Shown: piece by piece, positions 25,800 through 33,346 of the stretch
How the letters are laid out: every line of letters starts with the position of its first letter
How positions within the stretch are numbered: position 1 is the stretch's first letter
From: an uncultured Bacteroidales bacterium
GTDB lineage: Bacteria > Bacteroidota > Bacteroidia > Bacteroidales > UBA932
Reading direction: 5' to 3'
Assembly (NCBI GenBank): GCA_947168065.1
Contig: CAMVKH010000004.1
Location: 62,001-126,000 of the forward strand
DNA length: 64,000 nt
Notes under the pieces: generated by a model
Database searches by the model: none
The model's input: only the letters and a program-made list of their open reading frames with translations
Told to the model about the DNA's origin: nothing
Made by a program: the position numbers and the translations under genes

Positions 25800-25834
25800 A
25801 AAATAGCCCCCGCTCGGCGAGCGGGGGCTATTTT
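25800..25834. terminator. Terminator of the dipeptidyl peptidase III gene
   Basis: A perfect 16-bp stem AAAATAGCCCCCGCTC/GAGCGGGGGCTATTTT with a 3-nt loop and A/T runs on both sides, so it can act on either strand. It lies downstream of the minus-strand peptidase gene. Confidence 0.9.
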
Positions 25835-25876
25835 CAGCTATAAACTGTAAATCAGGCAGATAGCCTCCATGCGCGT

Positions 25877-27877
25877 CTAGAGCGTGCGGTACTTCTTGCC
25901 GTACTGGAGCTGCTGTTCGAGGAAGTCGGTGCCGTAAACGATCTTGTAGTCGACGGTTTCGCCATCCTTGACGACCGGGACGATCTCGGGGTTGATGAAA
26001 CCGCGGTAGGGTTTCAAGCCGAGGCTGGCGTAACGTGTGAGCACTTCCTTGTGGAGTTCGGGGTCGATGTCCACGGCGTAGTTCAGGACCAGGGCTTTGC
26101 CGGCTTCATAGTCGCCTTCCGACTTGATGCGCTGGATTTCGGCGAGCAGCTCGCCAAACAGGCCGCGGAGTTTCTCGAAGTCGTTGATCACGAAGTAGGT
26201 CTTGCCGTCGCGCACTTTCTTCTCGATGACGTTGTCGGCGCGGCCGTGCTCATAGCACCAGTCGGCGATCAGCTTGCGGTTCTGCATGTGGGCTTCGGTG
26301 TTCTTCTTACCCAGTTCGACCCGGCTGAACTGCGTCATGATGCCGTTGCGGATGTAACTCATATAGGCTGCCTTATACGCTTCGGGGCTGTCAAGCAGGC
26401 CCAGTTCCACCAGCTTGGGATCGGCCACGTAGTAGAGGCCGAACAGGTCGGCGCGCGCCTCTTCGAGCGTAGAGGTGAATTCCTTCAGGGCATTGGCAGG
26501 AGTGGTCTCGAGCAGCTGGCCGGAGCCGTGGCCGAGGCATTCATGAAGGTCGGTGTGGAGATTGTCGGTGATGCTGCCGTATTTCTTGCACAGGTCGATT
26601 TCGGCCTGGTCCCAGGCGAACTCGCTCAGGACGCTCTTGGGACGCTGTTCCGAAGCGAAGGTATAGGCGTCGGTGATGTTGGCGATGGTCACCGACTTGG
26701 AGCCGTGCTCCTTGCGGATCCAGTCGGCGTTGGGCAGGTTGATGCCGATGGCCGTGGCCGGATAGTTGTCGCCGGCGATGACGGCCACGTTGATGACCTT
26801 GGCCGAGACACCCTTGACCTCTTTCTTCTTGAAACGGGGATCCACCGGGGAATGGTCTTCGAACCACTGGGCGTTGCCGCTGATGATCTCGGTGCGGCGC
26901 GAAGCCTCGCGGTCGCGGTAGTTCACGATGCCCTCCCAGGATGCCTTGCGGCCGAGCGGGTCGTCATAATCCTCGATGAAACCGTTCACGAAGTCCACGT
27001 CGCTCTGCGTATCGCCTACCCAGGTAATATTGTACTGGTCCCACATCCGGAGGTCGCCGGTGCGGTAGTATTCCACCAGTTCGTCGATGTATTGTTTCTG
27101 CGTATCGTTCTCGGCGAAGGGACGGGCCGCCTCGAGATGGCCGATGATGACCTGGATGGCAGGTCCGTAGAGGCCGTCGGCCTTCCACGTCTTCTCGACG
27201 ATCTTTCCGCCTTCCTTGACGACCTTGCTGTTGAGTCCGTAGCTGATGGGGTGCGGATCGGACGGATCTTCCATCTTCGTATAGAAGTCGTTGACCTCGT
27301 CGGCCGTTACTCCGTCATAGAAGTTGACGGCGGAAGCTTCGACCAGGTCTTTCTCCGTGCCCTGATACTGCAGCGTGGGATAGAGGTCGGGATCGTAGAT
27401 CACCTGCAGCAGGAAATCCCGGCGGACGGGATCTTCGCCCACGGCGTCCATCAGCGTGGCGAAATAATCCTGCGCGCAAGCAGGCAGGATCTTGTCGTTG
27501 GCGTAGTGATGGTGGATGCCGTTGCTGAAGAACACGCGCTTGGCATAGACCAGGAAGTCGTTCCACTGGGCGCCCTTGCGTTCGCCCTTGTAGTTCTCGA
27601 GGATATCCTCCAGCAGATGCCGGATCTCGAGGTTGTAGCGGAAATTCTGGTCCCAGGTGATGTCGCGGCCGGCCTTGGCGGCTTCGCTCAGATGGTAGAT
27701 GTACGATTTCTGCTGGAAGGATAGTTCGTCCCAGCCCGGCACCTGGTAACGAAGCACCTCGATGTCAGCGAATTCGTCGATGGAGTATTGGAAATCGGGG
27801 TCGCCGGTCTTCGAACCGCATGCGGTCAGGACCAGGCCCAGTCCGGTGGTGATGATCATGGCTTTGAAAAGTCGCAT
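25877..27877 (-). CDS. Dipeptidyl peptidase III (M49) lipoprotein
   Basis: M49 peptidases remove dipeptides from the N-terminus of short peptides using zinc. The HEXXGH signature is seen as DLHECLGHGSGQLLE (about residue 450) with the downstream glutamate in EEARADLFGLYYV. The chosen start, ATG 27877 (MRLFKAMIITTGLGLVLTACG), gives a lipoprotein signal; the ORF track adds 14 residues upstream. Length (666) fits bacterial DPP III. It probably works in the periplasm on peptides from the gut. A TATCTTTG box lies 40 nt upstream. Confidence 0.94.
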   Translation of the reverse strand: MRLFKAMIITTGLGLVLTACGSKTGDPDFQYSIDEFADIEVLRYQVPGWDELSFQQKSYIYHLSEAAKAGRDITWDQNFRYNLEIRHLLEDILENYKGERKGAQWNDFLVYAKRVFFSNGIHHHYANDKILPACAQDYFATLMDAVGEDPVRRDFLLQVIYDPDLYPTLQYQGTEKDLVEASAVNFYDGVTADEVNDFYTKMEDPSDPHPISYGLNSKVVKEGGKIVEKTWKADGLYGPAIQVIIGHLEAARPFAENDTQKQYIDELVEYYRTGDLRMWDQYNITWVGDTQSDVDFVNGFIEDYDDPLGRKASWEGIVNYRDREASRRTEIISGNAQWFEDHSPVDPRFKKKEVKGVSAKVINVAVIAGDNYPATAIGINLPNADWIRKEHGSKSVTIANITDAYTFASEQRPKSVLSEFAWDQAEIDLCKKYGSITDNLHTDLHECLGHGSGQLLETTPANALKEFTSTLEEARADLFGLYYVADPKLVELGLLDSPEAYKAAYMSYIRNGIMTQFSRVELGKKNTEAHMQNRKLIADWCYEHGRADNVIEKKVRDGKTYFVINDFEKLRGLFGELLAEIQRIKSEGDYEAGKALVLNYAVDIDPELHKEVLTRYASLGLKPYRGFINPEIVPVVKDGETVDYKIVYGTDFLEQQLQYGKKYRTL

Positions 27878-27916
27878 ATACACTGAAAATAAAGGATTGG
27901 CACATTTTTTCCTTGA

Positions 27917-27924
27917 CAAAGATA
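27917..27924 (-). promoter_or_regulatory. -7 box of the DPP III gene
   Basis: CAAAGATA on the plus strand is TATCTTTG on the minus strand, 40 nt before the chosen ATG; it lies upstream of the ORF track start too by only a few bases, which supports the shorter start. Confidence 0.5.
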
Positions 27925-27947
27925 CGGAATTTTCCTATCATTGCCTT

Positions 27948-29147
27948 ATGAAACGGATTTTGGGATTTCTGCTGGCACTGCTCTGCGTGACTTCCTGCCA
28001 CTGGTTCGATCCGGTGCAGAAAGACCGCCACGCCCTGCTCGTGTTCTTCTCAGGCAACAACAGTCTCTCCGGCTATGGCACGGAAGACCTGCAGAACTTC
28101 ATGGACGCCTACCTGCCGACCGCCCGCGACAAGGAGAACTACGTCATGGTCTATTACCACTTTACCGACCAGACCCCTACCCTGAGCCGGCTCTACAAGG
28201 ACCGCCAGGGCCAGACGGTGGAAGAGACCATCAAGACCTATCCTTTCTCGACCAATTCCGCCACCGCTACAACGCTGGAAACCGTCATCCGGGATGCCGA
28301 GCAGGCCTATCCCGCCGAACACCACGGCATGATCCTGTGGTCACACGCTACCGGCTTCCTGCCTGCCGGCTACTACAGCAATCCCCGCGAATCCACCAAG
28401 GGAGAGTCGATGATGAGCGTCGAGGCCGACCCGTACGCCTTCATGGTCAAGTCGTCCGAACCCGATTCCAAGAGTTTCGCGGAAGACCACGGCAGCGAGA
28501 TGGAACTCCTCGACCTGCAGAGGGCCCTGTCCAACTTCCACTACGATTACCTGATCTTCGACTGCTGCCTGATGGCCAACATCGAAGTCGCCTACCAGCT
28601 GCGCGACTGCTGCGACTATCTGCTCATGTCTCCTACCGAAATCCTGGCCGACGGCCTCCCCTACGACCAGATTACCCAGCCGCTGCTGACCCTGCCCCCG
28701 GAAGAGGCGCTCCGCCTCATCGGCGAGAAGTATATGAGCTACTACCGCGGTTTCTCGGGCGCCTACCGCTCGGCCACGATCACGCTCGTCAAAACCCAGG
28801 AGATGCAACGGCTCGCCACGGCCTGCCGGCAGATCTTCAAGGACCGCAGCGATGCGATCATGACGCTCGACCGCTCCAAAGTCCAGCCCTACTTCCGCAA
28901 CGGATGGCACTGGTACTACGACCTGGACGACTTCGTGAGCCAGCTGGCCGATGGCGACGAGTATGTGGAATTCGTCCGTGCGCTCTCGGACGTAGTCGTG
29001 TACAAAGACGCCACCGAGCACTTTATCGACGTGGACATCAAAAAGAATTCGGGTCTGAGCATTTACATCCCCAGACCCGGATACACTGTCTTGAACAATT
29101 ACTACAAGACCCTGGCCTGGAACAAGGCGACAGGGCTGATTCCGTAA
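27948..29147 (+). CDS. Clostripain-like cysteine peptidase (C11 family) lipoprotein
   Basis: 399 residues from ATG 27948; MKRILGFLLALLCVTSC is a lipoprotein signal. C11 features: LLVFFSGNNSLSGYGTEDLQNF, the catalytic His in GMILWSHATG, and the catalytic Cys in YLIFDCCLMANIEVAYQLRD, followed by YLLMSPTEILADGLPY. C11 peptidases cut after Arg/Lys and often self-activate. It is divergent from DPP III, so two exported peptidases sit head to head. It ends 1 nt before the rubrerythrin stop. Confidence 0.92.
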   Translation: MKRILGFLLALLCVTSCHWFDPVQKDRHALLVFFSGNNSLSGYGTEDLQNFMDAYLPTARDKENYVMVYYHFTDQTPTLSRLYKDRQGQTVEETIKTYPFSTNSATATTLETVIRDAEQAYPAEHHGMILWSHATGFLPAGYYSNPRESTKGESMMSVEADPYAFMVKSSEPDSKSFAEDHGSEMELLDLQRALSNFHYDYLIFDCCLMANIEVAYQLRDCCDYLLMSPTEILADGLPYDQITQPLLTLPPEEALRLIGEKYMSYYRGFSGAYRSATITLVKTQEMQRLATACRQIFKDRSDAIMTLDRSKVQPYFRNGWHWYYDLDDFVSQLADGDEYVEFVRALSDVVVYKDATEHFIDVDIKKNSGLSIYIPRPGYTVLNNYYKTLAWNKATGLIP

Positions 29148-29708
29148 TTATTTCTTGTTCTTGAAATAGCGGTTGTAAAGGCCCTCGAAGCCTTTGCCGT
29201 GGCGTGCTTCATCCTTGGCCATCTCGTGGACGGAGTCGTGGATGGCGTCGTAGCCCAGCTGTTTGGCGCGCGTAGCGATGGCCTTCTTGCCTTCGCAGGC
29301 ACCGGCCTCGGCTTCCATGCGTTTCTTGAGGTTGGTTTCGGTATCCCAGACCATTTCGCCCAGCAGTTCGCAGATCTTGGCGGCGTGCTCGGCCTCTTCC
29401 CAGGCGTAGCGCTTGAACGCGTCGGCCACCTCGGGATAACCCTCGCGGTCGGCCTGACGGCTCATGGCCAGGTACATGCCCACCTCGGAGCATTCACCCC
29501 GGAAGTGATCCTGCAGGCCCTGCCAGACTTCGGGGTCGCAACCCTTGGCCACACCGAGCTTGTGCTCGTCGACGAAGGTCAGTCCGCCTTCGCTCTGGAC
29601 CAGTTCGTTGAATTTAGCCTTGGGAGCCTTGCACTGCGGGCACCGCTCGGGCGCCTCAGGTCCTTCGTGAACGTAACCGCAAACGGTACAAATCCATTTC
29701 TTTGCCAT
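29148..29708 (-). CDS. Reverse rubrerythrin (N-terminal rubredoxin plus ferritin-like domain)
   Basis: Rubrerythrins reduce hydrogen peroxide in anaerobes. 186 residues; domain order is reversed from classic rubrerythrin: rubredoxin-like knuckles CTVCGY and CPQC (residues 8-26) come first, then the diiron ferritin-like four-helix domain with [22 protein letters not shown] and DEARHG metal-binding glutamates. It has a strong promoter upstream and indicates an anaerobic, oxygen-exposed lifestyle. Confidence 0.93.
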   Translation of the reverse strand: MAKKWICTVCGYVHEGPEAPERCPQCKAPKAKFNELVQSEGGLTFVDEHKLGVAKGCDPEVWQGLQDHFRGECSEVGMYLAMSRQADREGYPEVADAFKRYAWEEAEHAAKICELLGEMVWDTETNLKKRMEAEAGACEGKKAIATRAKQLGYDAIHDSVHEMAKDEARHGKGFEGLYNRYFKNKK

Positions 29709-29759
29709 GATTTCTATGATTTTAAGTGTTTTGTAGTTTAGAATCGTTATAAACTATTA

Positions 29760-29808
29760 CAAAGATAGATATTAATTGTGCTTTCACAAAATTATTTTCT
29801 TATCTTTG
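29760..29808. promoter_or_regulatory. Divergent promoters of rubrerythrin (-) and rplY (+)
   Basis: Minus strand: TTTG (29787-29790), 19 nt, TATCTTTG (29760-29767) before rubrerythrin. Plus strand: TATCTTTG (29801-29808) before rplY. The two -33 regions overlap, so the promoters may compete. Confidence 0.7.
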
Positions 29809-29814
29809 CGGCCT

Positions 29815-29877
29815 GCCGAAAAGGGAAACCTTTTGGTGCAATGGGAGCCGGGCCCGATCCCGGCTTGAGTAACACAT
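29815..29877 (+). promoter_or_regulatory. Structured leader of rplY-pth
   Basis: The roughly 80-nt leader holds a hairpin AAAAGG-GAAA-CCTTTT with a GNRA loop and a 7-bp hairpin AGCCGGG/CCCGGCT. There is no U-run, so it is not a terminator. It may be an L25 autoregulatory site or a stability element; this is inference. Confidence 0.4.
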
Positions 29878-29892
29878 TTTAAATTCAAGGCA

Positions 29893-30471
29893 ATGAAGCA
29901 TTTCGAACTGCAAGGTAAGAAGAGAATTACCGGCAAGAAGGCAGACGTCAAGAGCGTCCGCAAAGAAGACAGAGTTCCTTGCGTCATCTACGGCGCTGGT
30001 ATCAAGAACGTTTCTTTCTCCGTTGACGAGAAGGAACTCAAGGGCCTCACCCACACCCCGTACTCCCACATCGTGGACCTGAACATCGAAGGAGAAGCAC
30101 ACCAGGCCATCCTCAAGGCGATCCAGTATCACCCGGTGACCGACCGTGCCCTCCACGTCGATTTCCTCGCCCTCGATCCGGCCAAGCCCGTGACCATTGA
30201 AGTTCCCATCAAGATCACCGGTAACTCCATCGGCGTACGCCAGGGCGGCAAACTCAACGTCCCCACCCGCAAGCTGAAGGTCTGCGGTGCCATCGAGAAC
30301 CTGCCTGACGAACTCCCGGTCGACATCACCGAACTGGGCCTGGGCAAGCAGATCAACGCCGGCGACCTCAAGTACGACGGTATCCAGATCGTCTCGCCGA
30401 AAGGCACGCTGGTATGCGCCGTCCGCGCCACCCGCAACTCCGCAGCCGCCGCTGCCGAGACTGCCGAATAA
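29893..30471 (+). CDS. rplY: 50S ribosomal protein L25/general stress protein Ctc
   Basis: Binds 5S rRNA. 192 residues: N-terminal L25 domain (ELQGKKRITGKKADVKSVRKEDRVPCVIYGAG...YSHIVDLNIEG) and the C-terminal TL5/Ctc beta domain (HVDFLALDPAKPVTIEVPIKITGNSIGVRQGGKLN...), with a short Ala-rich tail. Followed by pth after 9 nt, a common pairing. Confidence 0.96.
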   Translation: MKHFELQGKKRITGKKADVKSVRKEDRVPCVIYGAGIKNVSFSVDEKELKGLTHTPYSHIVDLNIEGEAHQAILKAIQYHPVTDRALHVDFLALDPAKPVTIEVPIKITGNSIGVRQGGKLNVPTRKLKVCGAIENLPDELPVDITELGLGKQINAGDLKYDGIQIVSPKGTLVCAVRATRNSAAAAAETAE

Positions 30472-30480
30472 TCTCTTCCT

Positions 30481-31089
30481 ATGAACTATCTTGTCGTCGG
30501 ACTGGGTAATATCGGCGCCGAATACGCCGCCACCCGACACAATATGGGATTTATGGTATTGGATGCCTGGGCCCAGGCATCCAATGCTGTTTTTACGCCG
30601 GGCCGCTACGGTGCGACCACGGAAATCTCCTTCAAGGGCCGGAAGTTCATCCTGCTGAAGCCTTCCACCTACATGAACCTCAGCGGTAAGGCCGTGCATT
30701 ACTGGCTGCAGAAGACCCGTATCCCGCAGGAAAACCTGCTGGTAGTGGTCGACGACTTCGCCATCCCCTTCGGGACGCTTCGCCTGCGCAAGCGCGGCTC
30801 TGACGGCGGACACAACGGGCTCAAGAGTATCGACTACTCCCTGGCCAGCGACGACTACGCCCGGCTGCGCGTGGGAACGGGCAACGGCGGGTTTGCCGAA
30901 GGCCACCAGGTGGACTTCGTGCTGGGTGAACTGCTGCTGGAAGAGAAAAGGGCGATGCCCGAATTGCTCGAGCGTGCCGTGGCCTGCATCAAATGCTATG
31001 GTACCGAGGGAATCGACCGGGCGATGACCCAGTTCAACCGCGCTCAGTCTTCCGCGTCGCCGGCATCTCCGACAAAAAACGAATCGTAG
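30481..31089 (+). CDS. pth: Peptidyl-tRNA hydrolase
   Basis: Pth releases tRNA from drop-off peptidyl-tRNA. 202 residues: GLGNIGAEYAATRHNMGF (catalytic His), KPSTYMNLSG, VVDDFAIPFGTLRLRKRGSDGGHNGLKSI and the RLRVGTG motif. The last residues (SSASPASPTKNES) exceed the family and are encoded by the 46-nt tail overlap with the opposite-strand S4-domain gene. Confidence 0.96.
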   Translation: MNYLVVGLGNIGAEYAATRHNMGFMVLDAWAQASNAVFTPGRYGATTEISFKGRKFILLKPSTYMNLSGKAVHYWLQKTRIPQENLLVVVDDFAIPFGTLRLRKRGSDGGHNGLKSIDYSLASDDYARLRVGTGNGGFAEGHQVDFVLGELLLEEKRAMPELLERAVACIKCYGTEGIDRAMTQFNRAQSSASPASPTKNES

Positions 31090-31451
31090 AGCGAATCCAT
31101 GTCGCGGCGCTCTTTTTTCGTAGGGCGTCCCGTGCCCCTGTCACGACGGATGAAGAAAGTCTCCACCGGTGCGTGGAGTTTGTCGAGTTCGCTCTGCGGG
31201 GTCAGGTTCTCGGCGTAGCCGGGAACGTCTTTGGCACCGACCCGTTTCTCGAGCGGGGCCAATACCTTAAATGTATAAAGAACGGGGCCTTTGCGGACCT
31301 CGATGCGGTCGCCAGCCTTCACTTCGCGGGAGGGTTTGACGTCGGCACCGTTGACGGTCACCTTACTGCCCTTGCAGGCGTCGGTCGCATCGGTGCGGGT
31401 CTTGTAGACCCGGATGGCCCAAAGATATTTGTCTATACGTACGGAATCCAT
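31044..31451 (-). CDS. S4-domain RNA-binding protein (Hsp15/HslR-like)
   Basis: 135 residues from ATG 31451 (the ORF track start at 31541 runs through a terminator). An S4 domain at the N-terminus, VRIDKYLWAIRVYKTRTDATDACKGSKVTVNGADVKPSREVKAGDRIEV, is followed by a basic region and an acidic end. Hsp15 binds stalled 50S subunits carrying nascent chains. Here it converges on pth, another rescue factor, with overlapping 3' ends. Confidence 0.88.
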   Translation of the reverse strand: MDSVRIDKYLWAIRVYKTRTDATDACKGSKVTVNGADVKPSREVKAGDRIEVRKGPVLYTFKVLAPLEKRVGAKDVPGYAENLTPQSELDKLHAPVETFFIRRDRGTGRPTKKERRDMDSLYDSFFVGDAGDAED

Positions 31452-31469
31452 GATGGCTGGTGGGGATGC

Positions 31470-31496
31470 AAAAAAAGAGCCGCATCGCTGCGACTC
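31470..31496 (-). terminator. Terminator of the histone-like gene
   Basis: On the minus strand GAGTCGCA-GCGA-TGCGGCTC (8-bp stem with one U-G) is followed by seven T. It lies between the histone-like gene and the S4-domain gene. Confidence 0.8.
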
Positions 31497-31524
31497 CTTC
31501 ATTTTTCTCAGAAAACCGAAAAGC

Positions 31525-31698
31525 TTATTTGGCAGCTTCAACAGAGGCTTTTCTGAAGTCCTTCATCAGCTTGCTGATGTTGAGCGCGTTCTTGCGAGCA
31601 CGGGTACCGGCAGCTTTGTTGCCTTTGGTCACCTGAAGATTGGCGTTGGCTTGGAAGAGCGCAATCTCGGCATTGATTTTTTCAACGAGTTCTTTCAT
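31525..31698 (-). CDS. Histone H1-like protein Hc1 (57 aa, absent from ORF track)
   Basis: A short gene below the ORF track cut-off. It encodes MKELVEKINAEIALFQANAN... ending RKASVEAAK, matching the small Hc1-like histone family of Bacteroidota (about 58 residues, with the GNKAAGTRARK motif). Predicted to be helical and basic, binding DNA. A TACCTTCG box (31757-31764, minus strand) could be its -7 element, and a clean terminator follows. Standing alone with promoter and terminator supports it being a real, expressed gene. Confidence 0.88.
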   Translation of the reverse strand: MKELVEKINAEIALFQANANLQVTKGNKAAGTRARKNALNISKLMKDFRKASVEAAK

Positions 31699-31827
31699 GG
31701 GTTTTAGGTTGTTATGAATTGATAATTACGTATAAATTCTTATTACTAAGCGCTTACGAAGGTAGGGAGATTCAGCTAATTCTCCAAATTTTATGCTGAA
31801 AAAAATACAAAAAAACTCACTTTTTTA

Positions 31828-33300
31828 TTAAAAACCTCCTCTGAGGACCTTGTAGAGGCCATACCGGGGGCTATCTTCCTCCCTGTCAATCCGATATCCA
31901 GTTTTCGGGGTAGCTTTGGTCGAAACTGCCTGCGAGGAGCGTGTAATGGCAGGCCAGGTGCCTGAAACCATGTGCGTCAGACAGGCCCGGATGTTCTCTT
32001 CCTCGACGCCGAAATCGTGGAAGACGTCGTCGGGACGGTATTTGTCGGGGATGAAACCGTCGTAGGGAATCGCTTCACCTGCCGAATTCTGGTTGAAGAA
32101 GGCGATGGGCAGGAAAACCCACTGCAGCTTGCTGAAATCTCCATCCAGATAGGCTTCGTAATCATCGTTCGAGCCGGGATACATCAGGACATACATACCG
32201 TTGGGCTTGCCATAGGTCGTATCGCCCACCATCTGCAGCTTGTCGCCCATATAGGGCCGCAGGCCGTTGATGACCATCTCGCTGGCGGAGGCCGATCCAG
32301 GACCGACGATGAAATAGATGCGGTCCGGACGAAGCGCATTCTCGTTGCTCTTGACAATGGAAGTGTTTTCCTCGTCGGAGAAGGACTTGTCGAGGCTGGC
32401 CAGATAGCTGTTGTGCTTGCGGACGACATAGGGTTTCCCGACCGCATCGGCGGGAGCCAGGCAATCCATCAGCAGCTGGCTGGCGCGTGAATCGCCACCG
32501 CCGTTGTAGCGCAGGTCCACGATCAGCTTCTTGACTCCGGCGCTGCGGAAAGTGGTCATCGCCTCGGTGATGTCATCGAGGAAATTGGCCTTGAAGGCCA
32601 TATAGAGGAAATAGCCCACCGGCTCGGTAAGCCCCGGGAAATCGCCAGGCTGGAAAACACGGGTTATCAATGAGGTACGCGTAGAGAGTGACTGCGCCAT
32701 CGAGGCCGTGAAAGTGGTGTCGCGGCCATCCTTGAGCCGGAAGGTCAGATTCTGGGGAGACTTGTAGTAATTCTTCTGGAAATACTGAAGTTTCTCGTTC
32801 GTGAAGCCCGTCTCGTCTTCCTGGACGCTGACACCGTTGATGTGGGTGAGCTGGGCGCCGCGGGTGACGCCGTAGCGCTCGAGCGGGGAGCCGGGCCAGA
32901 CATACCGCACACGCAAATTGTAGTCGTTATAATATTCGTAAGCCTGTCCCAGGCTGATGCCCCAGGTGCCGGAGATGACGCCGGTCTCATCGGAGATGTA
33001 TTCTTCTTTGTCGCACATCCAGCTCCAGCGGTCCTCCCTGTAGAGCATCCTGTCGAAGAAATCGTAGATGTCGTAGTCGTAAGGCTTGAGGGTAGCGTTG
33101 CGGTCCTTCACTTCGTCCCGCCAGAAGTAATAGACGTCCATATACTGCTTGCGGAGGAAGGATTTGGCTGCGTAATCGGGATCGGCGTCGATCTTCTGCT
33201 GCTCCTCGTCCGGAATGGGATCCCCGCAACCCTGGAAGAGGCAGGATGCGGAAAGGAGGGCCATAAAAAGAAGGATTCCGGGTATACGGTTGACTTTCAT
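31828..33300 (-). CDS. S41 family peptidase, lipoprotein
   Basis: 490 residues from ATG 33300; the ORF track start at 33849 lies inside the divergent symporter gene. MKVNRIPGILLFMALLSASCLFQGC has a lipobox. An N-terminal helical domain (YYFWRDEV...) precedes a PDZ-like region (YVWPGSPLERYGVTRGAQLTHINGVSV) and the S41 (C-terminal processing protease/TSP) domain with LIVDLRYNGGGDSRASQLL and the serine in IVGPGSASASEMVINGLRPYMGDKLQMVGDTTYGKP. Such S41 lipoproteins are abundant in gut Bacteroidota; substrates are unknown. Confidence 0.92.
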   Translation of the reverse strand: MKVNRIPGILLFMALLSASCLFQGCGDPIPDEEQQKIDADPDYAAKSFLRKQYMDVYYFWRDEVKDRNATLKPYDYDIYDFFDRMLYREDRWSWMCDKEEYISDETGVISGTWGISLGQAYEYYNDYNLRVRYVWPGSPLERYGVTRGAQLTHINGVSVQEDETGFTNEKLQYFQKNYYKSPQNLTFRLKDGRDTTFTASMAQSLSTRTSLITRVFQPGDFPGLTEPVGYFLYMAFKANFLDDITEAMTTFRSAGVKKLIVDLRYNGGGDSRASQLLMDCLAPADAVGKPYVVRKHNSYLASLDKSFSDEENTSIVKSNENALRPDRIYFIVGPGSASASEMVINGLRPYMGDKLQMVGDTTYGKPNGMYVLMYPGSNDDYEAYLDGDFSKLQWVFLPIAFFNQNSAGEAIPYDGFIPDKYRPDDVFHDFGVEEENIRACLTHMVSGTWPAITRSSQAVSTKATPKTGYRIDREEDSPRYGLYKVLRGGF

Positions 33301-33316
33301 TTTCACGCTCAATTTG

Positions 33317-33334
33317 TTATCTTTGCAAAGATAA
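33317..33334. promoter_or_regulatory. 18-bp palindrome made of two back-to-back -7 boxes
   Basis: TTATCTTTGCAAAGATAA is perfectly self-complementary and contains TATCTTTG on each strand (33318-33325 plus; 33326-33333 minus). The start codons of the symporter and the S41 peptidase lie 13 and 17 nt beyond the palindrome on either side, so only one polymerase could use the site at a time. Confidence 0.6.
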
Positions 33335-33346
33335 AGATTTTTTTCC

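Noticed and set aside
29821-29877. Cobalamin riboswitch-like string GGGAAACC...GGTGCAATGGGAGCC before rplY
   Set aside because: It has the first two motifs in the right order but lacks the rest of the conserved core, and L25 has no link with cobalamin.
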